A DNA stretch of 64,000 nt, taken from contig NZ_JAKUJY010000008.1 of NCBI RefSeq assembly GCF_022664535.1, forward strand, positions 62,001 through 126,000, read 5' to 3'. A program made the position numbers and the translations under genes. Within the stretch, counting starts at the first letter, position 1, and each line of letters begins with the position of its first letter. The notes beneath the pieces were generated by a model, which was not told the DNA's origin, ran no database searches, and saw nothing but the letters and a program-made list of their open reading frames with translations. This DNA comes from Sphingobium trunci (lineage in GTDB: Bacteria; Pseudomonadota; Alphaproteobacteria; Sphingomonadales; Sphingomonadaceae). Positions 36,673 to 44,924 of the stretch are shown here, piece after piece.

Positions 36673-36898
36673 CGGCACCCCGCGGTCGCATACGCCCAAA
36701 TTTCCGCTGTCCTACAGCAACCGTCCCGCGCTATCCCCATGGCGGCTCTTTCCACCGTCGAAACCGCGTTTTTCCGCTCCCCTCACAGTGTCACCTATGT
36801 CACCCGAATCCTGTCGCGATCGCCCGTTGGCCAACGCTTTTGCGTCTGTCCGGAATTGCGCCTATACTGACCCATCGATGCAGGACTCAAGGACAGCG

Positions 36899-38260
36899 AT
36901 GAAATCCAGTTTCTTCCGGGGCGCGGTCGCCCTCGGCGCGCTCGCGCTCATTCCCGCCACCACCGCGGCGCTCGCCGACGGCGACGCCAGCAGCTACAAG
37001 GCGCTGGACGAGTTCATGGACGTCTTCCAGAAGGTCCGCAGCGATTATGTCGAGAAGGTCGACGATGAAAAGCTGATCAAGGGGGCGATCGACGGCATGC
37101 TCGCCAGCCTCGACCCGCACTCCAGCTTCCTGGACGCCCGCGATTTCCAGAATCTGAAGACCCAGACGGAAGGCAGCTATGGCGGCCTGGGCCTCTCCGT
37201 CACGCAGGAGGACGGCGCGGTCAAGGTGATCGCCCCGACACAGGACACGCCGGCCTGGCGCGCCGGGATCAAGGCGGGCGACTATATCACCCATCTCGAC
37301 GGGCAGCTCATCTATGGTGGCACGCTGGACGAGGCGGTCGACAAGATGCGCGGCGCGCCCGGCACGCAGATCAAGCTGACCATCGTCCGCCCCGGCCGCG
37401 ACAAGCCGATCGACCTGACCCTGACGCGCGAGATCATTCAGTTGAAGCCCGTCAAATGGGAAGTGAAGAATGATGTCGGCGTGATCAACATCGTCAGCTT
37501 CTCGGCCAATACCGGCGCCGACGTGCGGCAGGCGATCCGCAGCATCGACAAGTCGCTGGGCCACAAGCCCACCGGCTATATCCTCGACCTGCGGTCCAAC
37601 CCCGGCGGCCTGCTGGACGAAGCCGTGTCGGTCAGCGACACCTTCCTGGAACGCGGCGAAATCGTATCGCAGCGCGGCCGCAACAAGGGCGATGTCGAAC
37701 GCTATTATGCCAAGCCGGGCGACGATGCGAAGGGTCTGCCGGTGATCGTGCTGGTGGATGCAGGGTCCGCTTCCGCTTCGGAAATCGTCGCGGGCGCCCT
37801 GCAGGACCAGCATCGCGCGCTGGTGATGGGCGAACGCAGCTTCGGCAAGGGCAGCGTGCAGACCATGCTGCCGTTGTCCAACACGACCGCGCTCAAGCTG
37901 ACGACCGCGCGTTACTACACCCCGTCGGGCCGTTCCGTACAGGAAGGCGGGATCGAACCGGACGTGAAGGTGCCGCAGCTGTCCGACCCGGATTACAAGA
38001 ACCGGCCGAAATTCCGCGAAAGCGACCTGCGCCGTCACCTGATCAACGAGATCAAGACGGACAATGCCGCGCTGGAGGAAGATACGAAGGAGGATCCGCG
38101 CTTCACCGCCACCGCCGAAGAGCTGAAGAAGAAGGGGATCGACGACTTCCAGCTCGATTATGCGCTCAAGACCATTTCCCGCCTCGCTGCGAAGCCCGGC
38201 GCCACGGTCGCGCAGGCCGATCCCAGGCCGCTGCCAGCCCGCAAGCCTGCGACGCGCTGA
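36899..38260 (+). CDS. ctpA: Carboxy-terminal processing protease (S41)
   Basis: The 453-residue protease has a signal peptide, an N-terminal helical part, a PDZ domain (about residues 100-180, with YGGLGLSV) and the S41 catalytic domain. The Ser-Lys dyad is Ser292 in the SASASE motif and Lys317 in FGKGSVQ, 25 residues apart as in Prc. It should process periplasmic proteins from their C-termini. The ATG at 36899 follows AAGGA at a six-base spacing; an in-frame ATG at 36878 is the alternative. It lies 226 bases after the EnvC-like gene. Confidence 0.95.
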   Translation: MKSSFFRGAVALGALALIPATTAALADGDASSYKALDEFMDVFQKVRSDYVEKVDDEKLIKGAIDGMLASLDPHSSFLDARDFQNLKTQTEGSYGGLGLSVTQEDGAVKVIAPTQDTPAWRAGIKAGDYITHLDGQLIYGGTLDEAVDKMRGAPGTQIKLTIVRPGRDKPIDLTLTREIIQLKPVKWEVKNDVGVINIVSFSANTGADVRQAIRSIDKSLGHKPTGYILDLRSNPGGLLDEAVSVSDTFLERGEIVSQRGRNKGDVERYYAKPGDDAKGLPVIVLVDAGSASASEIVAGALQDQHRALVMGERSFGKGSVQTMLPLSNTTALKLTTARYYTPSGRSVQEGGIEPDVKVPQLSDPDYKNRPKFRESDLRRHLINEIKTDNAALEEDTKEDPRFTATAEELKKKGIDDFQLDYALKTISRLAAKPGATVAQADPRPLPARKPATR

Positions 38261-38266
38261 TCCCTT

Positions 38267-38307
38267 GGCTTTCGTCATGCGAACCCAAGTTCAGCATGAC
38301 GAAAGCC
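38267..38307. terminator. Long perfect hairpin after ctpA
   Basis: Perfect 14-base arms GGCTTTCGTCATGC and GCATGACGAAAGCC flank a 13-base centre, which itself pairs GAAC with GTTC. It lies six bases after the ctpA stop and 23 bases before dsbB. It resembles the common GTCATGC-type palindromic repeats of sphingomonads and may also end transcription. Confidence 0.7.
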
Positions 38308-38330
38308 TTTGCGCAGTTTAAGCGAGCGAT

Positions 38331-38816
38331 ATGAAAAGCCTGCCCCTCGCCCGCGCGCTGGCGCTGTTCGTGCCCCTGGCCATGCTGGGCGGAGCCTATG
38401 CCTTCCAGTTCATCGGCGGACTGCACCCTTGCGAAATGTGCTGGTGGCAGCGCTATGCGCACATGGCGGCGATCCCGCTGGCGCTGATCGCCTATGCGAC
38501 ACGCGGCAAGAGCTGCGTCAGCGCCTTGTTCACCGGGCTTGCCGGGCTGGCGATCGGCATCGGCGGGGCCATCGGCCTGTTCCATGCTGGGGTCGAATAT
38601 GGCTGGTGGCAGGGGCTGACGGCCTGTTCCACCAGCCCGGCGGGCGGCAGTTCGGCCGATATCCTCAATCAGATCATGGCAACGCCGATCACCCGCTGCG
38701 ACGTTGCGCCCTGGACGCTGTTCGGCATTTCGATGGCGGGCTATAACGGCCTCTTGTCGGGGGCGGCCGCACTCCTCATCTTGGTGCTGCTGCTCAAAAA
38801 AGGAAGCAAGGCGTGA
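38331..38816 (+). CDS. dsbB: Disulfide bond formation protein B
   Basis: DsbB re-oxidises DsbA and passes electrons to quinones. The 161-residue membrane protein has four predicted helices and the two redox cysteine pairs: Cys34/Cys37 in HPCEMCWWQR and Cys99/Cys123 in the second periplasmic loop. Its stop codon overlaps the start of coq7 by four bases (GTGA), an unusual functional pairing of a quinone-using enzyme with a quinone-making one. Confidence 0.93.
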   Translation: MKSLPLARALALFVPLAMLGGAYAFQFIGGLHPCEMCWWQRYAHMAAIPLALIAYATRGKSCVSALFTGLAGLAIGIGGAIGLFHAGVEYGWWQGLTACSTSPAGGSSADILNQIMATPITRCDVAPWTLFGISMAGYNGLLSGAAALLILVLLLKKGSKA

Positions 38817-39364
38817 GCGCAAAGGATTTCCCGCGGCCCGGACGTCGCGTCACGGACAATCAGCGCGCGTCGATGCTGCGCGTCGATCAGGCGGGGGAAT
38901 TTGGCGCGACCCGCATCTATGCCGGGCAACTGGCGGTGATGGGCGACCGCCACCCCGATTCGCGCATCATCGCCGGCATGGCGGCACAGGAGGAGCGGCA
39001 CCGCAAGCATTTCGACGCGATGGTCGCGCGCCGCGGCGTGCGTCCCACGGCGCTGCAACCGATCTGGAACATCGCTGGCTTTGCCCTGGGCGCGGTGACG
39101 GCGGCGATCGGGCCGCGCGCCGCCATGGCCTGCACCGCCGCGATCGAGACGGAAATCGACCTGCATTATTCCGAACAGTTGCGGCTACTGGGGGGGGATG
39201 ATCCGGAACTCTCCGCCACCATAGCGGATTTTCAGGCGGAGGAGGTCGAGCATCGCGACACCGCGCTCGCTCATGGCGCGGAACAGGCCCCGGCCTATCC
39301 GCTGCTGTCGGGCGCGGTCCGGCTGGGTTGCCGCGCCGCCATCGCCCTGTCGAAGCGGATTTAG
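38813..39364 (+). CDS. coq7: Demethoxyubiquinone hydroxylase, COQ7 family
   Basis: COQ7 is a di-iron mono-oxygenase that hydroxylates demethoxyubiquinone in ubiquinone synthesis. The 183-residue protein shows the ferritin-like helix motifs LRVDQAGEFGATRIYAGQL, AAQEERHRKHFDAM and the ETEIDLHYSEQL and FQAEEVEHRDTALAHGAE segments that provide the Glu/His iron ligands. The start is GTG overlapping the dsbB stop (GTGA). It is consistent with aerobic respiration. Confidence 0.95.
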   Translation: MSAKDFPRPGRRVTDNQRASMLRVDQAGEFGATRIYAGQLAVMGDRHPDSRIIAGMAAQEERHRKHFDAMVARRGVRPTALQPIWNIAGFALGAVTAAIGPRAAMACTAAIETEIDLHYSEQLRLLGGDDPELSATIADFQAEEVEHRDTALAHGAEQAPAYPLLSGAVRLGCRAAIALSKRI

Positions 39365-39402
39365 AGCCTCGTGTGGAAAAGCGGGATGCTTGAAGGAGAA
39401 GC

Positions 39403-40002
39403 ATGATGAAGAAGATGATCGCCGCCATGCTCCTGCTGGGCAGCATTTCCCCGGCGCTGGCGCAGCAGCAGCAGGGGCCCGCCCGACCGCAGGACCCGGC
39501 CTCCACGCAAACGGCGCAGCCCGCTTCCGAGCGGGTCAATCTGGTCATCGTCTATGGCAACGATCCCTGCCCGCAAAGCCAGGGCAGCGACATCGTGGTC
39601 TGCGCGCGCAAGGGCGAGGAGGAACGCTATCGCATTCCCGAGCCGCTGCGCGGCGACCCGAACCAGCCCAGCCATCAGGCCTGGGGCGAGCGGGTGAGAT
39701 CGATGGAATATGTCGGCCGCAGCGGCACGGAAAGCTGCTCGCCGGTCGGCGGCGGCGGGGCGACGGGCTGCTTCGCGCAACTGGCCCGGCTCGCCAAGGC
39801 GGAGCGGCAGGCGGCGGACAGCGCGAGCTGGAAGGATCTGGTGGAGGCGGAACGCGCCCGGCGCCTTTCCACCATCGATGCCGACAGCAAGGCGATCGAA
39901 GCACAAGCCGTGGCGGAGGAGAAGGCGCAGGCGGCTCGGCAACCGGCTCAGCAACCGGCTCCGGCGCCGGCCGCCACGCCCAAAACTGACGCCGGAAACT
40001 GA
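39403..40002 (+). CDS. Hypothetical secreted protein, paralogue 1
   Basis: The 199-residue protein has a signal peptide ending in ALAQ (about residue 20), a conserved stretch with VYGNDPCPQSQGSDIVVCARKGEEERYRIPEPLR, and a C-terminal Glu/Gln/Ala-rich part. The core contains four cysteines (CP, VVCA, ESCSP and GCF), suggesting two disulfides. The next gene encodes a smaller relative. This family is seen in sphingomonads, but its function is unknown. Two adjacent ATG codons begin it. Confidence 0.7.
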   Translation: MMKKMIAAMLLLGSISPALAQQQQGPARPQDPASTQTAQPASERVNLVIVYGNDPCPQSQGSDIVVCARKGEEERYRIPEPLRGDPNQPSHQAWGERVRSMEYVGRSGTESCSPVGGGGATGCFAQLARLAKAERQAADSASWKDLVEAERARRLSTIDADSKAIEAQAVAEEKAQAARQPAQQPAPAPAATPKTDAGN

Positions 40003-40093
40003 CGGATATTGCCGGTTGACGGCGTCAGGCACATGGCTGACCGAACCGGGCAATCCGGACGGTGGAAGGGGACCAACGAGGAATTTCTGACCG

Positions 40094-40492
40094 ATGCGTA
40101 CCCGCTCTTCCCGCCTCCTGATGACGGCCCTCCTGCTTTCTTCGCCGGGCCTGATACCCGGCGCCCGGGCCGAACCGCCCCAGCGCATCACCAATCTGGT
40201 CGTCTATGGCGACGATCCCTGCCCCAAGGGCGAGGGCGACGAAATCGTCGTCTGCGCGCACCGGCCGGAATCCGAACGCTATCGCATCCCGAAAAGGCTG
40301 CGCGAAAAGCCGGAGCCGGTGGGCGGCCCCGGCTGGGGCAGCCAGGTCGCGACCATGGAACAGGTGCAGCGGCAGATCCTGCCCAACAGCTGTTCGGCGA
40401 TCGGCAGCAACGGCTTCACCGGCTGCACCGCCAAGGCGCTGGAACAATGGTTCGCCGAACGCAGGATGCAGGCATCGAAGGGCGAGCCCTGA
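40094..40492 (+). CDS. Hypothetical secreted protein, paralogue 2
   Basis: The 132-residue protein has a signal peptide (LLMTALLLSSPGLIPGARA) and repeats the core of the preceding protein: VYGDDPCPKGEGDEIVVCAHRPESERYRIPKRLR, a GxGWG segment and the SCSAIGSNGFTGC end with two cysteines. It lacks the C-terminal helical extension of paralogue 1. The 91-base gap and the shared core suggest a tandem duplication in this lineage. No function is known. Confidence 0.7.
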   Translation: MRTRSSRLLMTALLLSSPGLIPGARAEPPQRITNLVVYGDDPCPKGEGDEIVVCAHRPESERYRIPKRLREKPEPVGGPGWGSQVATMEQVQRQILPNSCSAIGSNGFTGCTAKALEQWFAERRMQASKGEP

Positions 40493-40529
40493 AGGCTTGC
40501 CCTCAGGACCGATTTGAACTAGAGGCCTT

Positions 40530-40707
40530 TCCCGTCATCTGGGGAGTAGCCAGCCGTTCCGCTTGAGGGACGGGCCGTTCGTCAACATATTTGGCCGAGA
40601 GGCCATGGCGGACGGGATGGAGGGATTTCCTCCATCGGGCGAGACCAATGGCATCACCTTCTCCGTCCGGCCGGGCGGGGGAAGGCGGTGGCATTGTGTC
40701 TTGTTTT
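40530..40707 (+). ncRNA. yybP-ykoY (manganese) riboswitch with terminator-like platform
   Basis: The conserved blocks of the yybP-ykoY family occur in order and spacing: GGGGAGTAG (40541-40549), GTCAACA (40581-40587) and GGGCGAGACC (40637-40646), with a stem of GGATGGAGG/CCTCCATC between the last two. A possible expression platform follows: CCTTC (40657-40661) and CCGTCC pair with GGGCGG and GAAGG (40681-40685), then a T-rich stretch. The gene 22 bases later encodes a GDT1/TMEM165-type transporter, a known target of this class. Mn2+ is expected to switch expression on. Confidence 0.88.
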
Positions 40708-40728
40708 CGCCCGGCCCAGGACAGACCC

Positions 40729-41307
40729 ATGGAAGCCATCCTCACCTCCACGACCCTGGTCGCTCTCGCCGAGATGGGCGACAAGACGCAATTGCTGGCG
40801 ATGCTGCTCGCCACGCGGTTCCGCAAGCCGGTGCCGATCATATTCGGCATCCTCTGCGCCACGCTCGCCAACCATTTCCTCGCCGCCCTGGTCGGCCATT
40901 CGGTCGCGGGCGTGCTGACCCAGCCCTGGTTCCGCTATGCCGTGGCGGCAAGCTTCATCGCCATGGCTGCCTGGACGCTGATCCCCGACAAGATCGACGA
41001 GGATGAGCCGCTGAAGGCCCCATCCAAGGCTGGCGTGTTCATGACGACGCTGATCGCCTTCTTCCTGGTGGAGATGGGCGACAAGACCCAGGTGGCGACC
41101 GTCATGCTGGGCGCGCGGTTCGACAATGTCTTCGCCGTCACCGCCGGAACCACGCTGGGCATGATGATCGCCAATGTCCCCGCCGTGCTGTTCGGCGACG
41201 TGCTGGCCAAGAAGGTGCCGATGCGGGCGCTCCAGATCGGCGCGGCGCTGCTGTTCCTGGGGCTTGGCCTGTGGATGATTGCTGATTTGCAGGGCTGGAT
41301 CGGGTAA
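40729..41307 (+). CDS. TMEM165/GDT1 (UPF0016) family cation transporter
   Basis: The 192-residue inner-membrane protein has six predicted helices in two repeats. Each repeat carries the family signature: AEMGDKTQ (Glu15-Gln21) and VEMGDKTQ (Glu115-Gln121). Bacterial members such as MneA export Mn2+ and are often preceded by a yybP-ykoY riboswitch, as here. The ATG at 40729 gives the usual N-terminus MEAILTSTT. It should protect against excess manganese, or import/export calcium in other branches. Confidence 0.93.
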   Translation: MEAILTSTTLVALAEMGDKTQLLAMLLATRFRKPVPIIFGILCATLANHFLAALVGHSVAGVLTQPWFRYAVAASFIAMAAWTLIPDKIDEDEPLKAPSKAGVFMTTLIAFFLVEMGDKTQVATVMLGARFDNVFAVTAGTTLGMMIANVPAVLFGDVLAKKVPMRALQIGAALLFLGLGLWMIADLQGWIG

Positions 41308-41412
41308 AGCCGGTTGTCAGCGGGCGGCGGCTGTTGCAAGGGGATGGCGTACAGCCATCCCCCATTGAAATAAGAAGGGTGGCCGAAAAATCATCCCTTT
41401 GAAAAGACAGGC

Positions 41413-42351
41413 ATGGGACACGCAATGAAGGACAGTCTGGTAACGGTGTTCGGCGGCGGCGGCTTTCTGGGCCGGCAGGTCGCCCAGGCGCTGATGGCGC
41501 GCGGCGCGCGCGTGCGGGTGGCCCAGCGCGATCTGGCGACTGCATTGCGGGTGAAGCCGCTCGGCGGCCTTGGCCAGACCCAGTTCGTCGCGGCCGACAT
41601 CCGCAAGCCCGCCAGCGTCGCCCGCGCCATTACGGGCAGCGACATCGTCATCAACCTGGTCGGCATATTGTCGGGCGATTTCGACGCATCGCACCATGAG
41701 GGCGCCGCCAATGTCGCGCGGGCGGCAGCGGAAGCAGGCGTAGAGGCACTGGTCCATGTGTCGGCCATCGGCGCCGATCCGGCCAGCCCCTCCGCCTATG
41801 GCCGATCCAAGGCCGCAGGCGAAGCCGCGGTTCAGGCCGCCTTCCCCAACGCCGCGATCCTGCGTCCGTCGATCATCTTCGGGCCGGAGGACCAGTTCCT
41901 CAACCGTTTCGCCGAGATCATCCGCATCGCTCCGGTCGTGCCGGTGATCGGCGCGGACACGAAGTTCCAGGCCGTCTACGTCACGGACGTCGCGCAGGCG
42001 ATCGCCAACGCCGCCGAAAAGCCCGGCGTATATGGCGGCAAGACCTATGAACTGGGCGGGCCGCAGACCTATTCGATGCTGGAACTCAACGCCTGGATCG
42101 CGAAGACCATCGGTCGTGAGCGCAGCCTGTGCCCGGTCCCGGCTGCGCTGGCCTCGCTGATCGCCATCCTGCCGGGCGGCCCGATCACGCGCGACCAGCT
42201 GGCGATGCTGGGGCGGGACAATGTCGTTGCCGCGGGAGCCAGCGGCCTTGCCGACCTGGGCGTCGCGCCGACGCCGATGCCCGCCGTCGCGGAAAAATGG
42301 CTGGTGCGCTATCGCCGGCACGGCCGCTTTGCCGGGCGGGTGAAGGCCTGA
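41413..42351 (+). CDS. NDUFA9-like NAD(P)-binding protein of complex I
   Basis: The 312-residue protein is an atypical SDR with the N-terminal GGGGFLGRQVAQAL nucleotide-binding loop, GSDIVINLVGILSG and HVSAIGADPASPSAYGRSKAAGE. It matches the complex I NDUFA9 subunit family (NQM/NUEM type), accessory in mitochondria and alphaproteobacteria. It lies between the GDT1 gene and uppP and no complex I core genes are nearby. A start at ATG 41425 is an alternative. Confidence 0.85.
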   Translation: MGHAMKDSLVTVFGGGGFLGRQVAQALMARGARVRVAQRDLATALRVKPLGGLGQTQFVAADIRKPASVARAITGSDIVINLVGILSGDFDASHHEGAANVARAAAEAGVEALVHVSAIGADPASPSAYGRSKAAGEAAVQAAFPNAAILRPSIIFGPEDQFLNRFAEIIRIAPVVPVIGADTKFQAVYVTDVAQAIANAAEKPGVYGGKTYELGGPQTYSMLELNAWIAKTIGRERSLCPVPAALASLIAILPGGPITRDQLAMLGRDNVVAAGASGLADLGVAPTPMPAVAEKWLVRYRRHGRFAGRVKA

Positions 42352-42497
42352 TCGGCTGGAACGGCAGTGCGCCGCGACCGGCCGTGCCGTTCCGGCTTTG
42401 CGAGAGCCTTTCGCTTCTGCACAATAACCTCTCCCTGCGCCCTTCCCCGACCGGGGGAGGGCTTCCCTTTGTCTGACCGCTAGGATCTGACCCGCCC

Positions 42498-43307
42498 ATG
42501 GACCTGCATTATCTGACCGTCATCCTGCTCGGCATCGTCGAAGGGTTGACCGAATTTCTTCCCGTATCGTCGACCGGCCATCTGATTCTGGCGAGCGAAT
42601 TGCTGGGTTATGATGCGTCGGTCTGGGCCATGTTCAACGTCATCATCCAGCTGGGTGCGATCCTGGCGGTGGTCGTGCTTTATTGGCGGACCTTCTGGGC
42701 GGTGGGCATGGGGTTGCTGCGCGGCGAACCCACCAGCTGGCGGTTCCTGCGCAATCTGATAGCCGCCTTCATCCCCGCGGCGGTGATCGGCCTCGCCTTG
42801 CATAAATATATCGAGCAGCTGCTGGGCGCGCCGAAGGTCGTTGCCTGGGCATTGATAGCGGGCGGCATCGCAATCCTGATCATCGAACGGATGGTTAAGG
42901 AAAACCGCTTCCACGGTATTGCCGACATTCCCTTCGTCCGCGTGATCGGAATCGGCTTCGTCCAATGTCTCGCCATGATTCCGGGCGTCAGCCGGTCGGG
43001 GGCAACCATCATGGGCGCGCTGACGCTGGGGGTCGAACGCCGCACCGCCGCCGAATTCAGCTTCTTCCTCGCCATTCCCACCATGCTGGGCGCCACCACG
43101 CTGGAACTGCTGAAAAATGGCAGCAAACTGACCTCCGCCGCGGTCGGTTGGGACAGCATCGCGCTTGGCTTCGTCGTTTCGTTCATCGTCGCGCTGCTGG
43201 TCATCCGGTGGTTCGTCGGGCTGGTGTCGCGGCACGGCTTCACGCCCTTCGCCTGGTATCGGATCGTTGCAGGAATCGGTGCGCTGGCCTGGCTTTCCCT
43301 GAGATAA
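42498..43307 (+). CDS. uppP: Undecaprenyl-diphosphate phosphatase
   Basis: UppP (BacA) dephosphorylates undecaprenyl diphosphate to recycle the lipid carrier of cell-wall and surface polysaccharides. The 269-residue protein has about eight membrane segments and the family motifs GIVEGLTEFLPVSSTGHL near the start and MIPGVSRSGATIMGALTLG in the middle. It is conserved in length. A hairpin with T-run downstream is a terminator. Confidence 0.96.
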   Translation: MDLHYLTVILLGIVEGLTEFLPVSSTGHLILASELLGYDASVWAMFNVIIQLGAILAVVVLYWRTFWAVGMGLLRGEPTSWRFLRNLIAAFIPAAVIGLALHKYIEQLLGAPKVVAWALIAGGIAILIIERMVKENRFHGIADIPFVRVIGIGFVQCLAMIPGVSRSGATIMGALTLGVERRTAAEFSFFLAIPTMLGATTLELLKNGSKLTSAAVGWDSIALGFVVSFIVALLVIRWFVGLVSRHGFTPFAWYRIVAGIGALAWLSLR

Positions 43308-43400
43308 GTCCGTACCGGACCTATAATGCGCAAGATTATTACCGACTTCCTTCGCCGGCGCAAAAAATCCCGCCATTTTAGGTCAGGTATCCTGACTTAA

Positions 43401-43439
43401 ATAGCAGAATCCGCGTGACTCTGCGGGTTTTTCTGCTAT
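43401..43439 (+). terminator. Terminator after uppP
   Basis: The outer arms ATAGCAGAA and TTCTGCTAT enclose CCGC/GCGG, and a run GTTTTT follows the inner stem. A smaller stem TCAGG-TAT-CCTGA lies just before it (43383-43395). It sits about 35 bases upstream of gltD. Confidence 0.75.
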
Positions 43440-43443
43440 GTGC

Positions 43444-43467
43444 GCCCCTGACTTCATTTTCAGGGGC
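43444..43467 (+). promoter_or_regulatory. Hairpin covering the gltD ribosome binding site
   Basis: Arms GCCCCTGA and TCAGGGGC flank an eight-base loop. The 3' arm holds AGGGGC, the only purine-rich stretch at Shine-Dalgarno distance from the gltD ATG (43473). If formed in the mRNA it would limit gltD translation. Confidence 0.6.
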
Positions 43468-43472
43468 TCATC

Positions 43473-44924
43473 ATGGCTGACAATCCAATGCTGAAATTCG
43501 TGGGAACGGGCCAGGCCTATCCCGAGAAACGTTCGGCCGACGATCGCGCCGACGATTTTCTGGAAATCAGCCGCAGCTTCATATTGGACAAGGCAGAGGA
43601 ACAGGCGTCGCGCTGCTCGCAATGCGGCGTACCCTATTGTTCGACCCATTGCCCGCTGCACAACCATATTCCCGACTGGCTGCGCCTGACTGCCGAAGGC
43701 CGCCTGCGTGAAGCCTATGAGCTGTCGAACCTGACCAGCACGATGCCGGAAATCTGCGGCCGCATCTGCCCGCAGGACCGGCTGTGCGAGGGCAATTGCG
43801 TCATCGAATTTTCAGGCCATGGCTCCGTCACCATCGGCTCGGTGGAAAAATTCATCACCGACACCGCCTGGAAGGAAGGCTGGGTCGAGCCGCTGGTGCC
43901 CGGCGCTGCAACCGGCCAGTCGGTCGGCATCATCGGCGCGGGGCCGGCGGGACTCACCACGGCCGAATATCTGCGCGTCGCGGGTTATGAAGTGCATGTC
44001 TACGACCGGCATGATCGTGCCGGTGGCTTGCTGACCTACGGCATCCCCGGCTTCAAGCTGGAGAAGGAAGTCGTCATGCGCCGCATCCAGCGGCTGAAGG
44101 ATGGCGGCATCATCTTTCATGAAAGCTTCGAGGTCGGCCGTGACGCCACCATGGAGGAACTGCGCAGCCGCCATGATGCGGTCCTGATCGCCACCGGCGT
44201 CTACAAGCCCCGCGACATCAGGGCGCCGGGCGTCGGCGCGCCGGGCGTGGTCAAGGCGCTCGACTTCCTGATCGCTTCCAACAAGGCCGGATTCGGCGAT
44301 GCCGTGCCGGAGCATAAGGACGGATCGCTGCACGCCAATGGCAAGAAGGTGGTCGTCATCGGCGGCGGCGACACCGCGATGGATTGCGTGCGCACCGCCG
44401 TCCGCCAGGGCGCAACCTCGGTCAAGTGCCTCTATCGCCGCGACCGCGACAATATGCCCGGTTCGCAGCGCGAAGTCGCCAATGCCGAGGAAGAAGGCGT
44501 GGAGTTCGTCTGGCTCTCCGCCCCCATCGCCTTCGAAGGCACGGAGCATGTCACTGGCGTCAAGGTCACCAAGATGCGCCTCGGCCAGCCCGACGCATCG
44601 GGCCGCCGCGCGCCGGAGGCCGATCCGGGCACGGAGCACACGCTGGAGGCCGACCTTGTCATCAAGGCGCTGGGCTACGATCCGGAGGAATTGCCCAGGC
44701 TGTTCGGCGCCGAATACCTGTCGGTCACCCGCTGGGGCACGCTGCGCGTCGATCACAAGACGATGATGACCAGCATGGACGGCGTATTCGCCGCTGGCGA
44801 CATCGTGCGCGGCGCTTCGCTGGTGGTCTGGGCGATCCGCGATGGCCGCGACGTGACCGAGCATATGCACCGCTATCTGAAGGCCAAGGCCAGGACTGCG
44901 GCGGGCGAGAGGGTCGCCGCATGA
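43473..44924 (+). CDS. gltD: Glutamate synthase small (beta) subunit
   Basis: GltD passes electrons from NADPH through FAD and two iron-sulfur centres to GltB for the reductive amidation of 2-oxoglutarate. The 483-residue protein has the N-terminal cysteine clusters (CSQCGVPYC, then CP, and CGRICPQDRLCEGNC), two Rossmann motifs (GIIGAGPAGLT for FAD, VVVIGGGDTAMDC for NADPH) and the C-terminal ATG-like FAAGDIVRGASLVVWAI. It precedes the larger subunit gene, the reverse of the E. coli order. Translation is coupled to a DUF2059 gene by ATGA. Confidence 0.96.
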   Translation: MADNPMLKFVGTGQAYPEKRSADDRADDFLEISRSFILDKAEEQASRCSQCGVPYCSTHCPLHNHIPDWLRLTAEGRLREAYELSNLTSTMPEICGRICPQDRLCEGNCVIEFSGHGSVTIGSVEKFITDTAWKEGWVEPLVPGAATGQSVGIIGAGPAGLTTAEYLRVAGYEVHVYDRHDRAGGLLTYGIPGFKLEKEVVMRRIQRLKDGGIIFHESFEVGRDATMEELRSRHDAVLIATGVYKPRDIRAPGVGAPGVVKALDFLIASNKAGFGDAVPEHKDGSLHANGKKVVVIGGGDTAMDCVRTAVRQGATSVKCLYRRDRDNMPGSQREVANAEEEGVEFVWLSAPIAFEGTEHVTGVKVTKMRLGQPDASGRRAPEADPGTEHTLEADLVIKALGYDPEELPRLFGAEYLSVTRWGTLRVDHKTMMTSMDGVFAAGDIVRGASLVVWAIRDGRDVTEHMHRYLKAKARTAAGERVAA

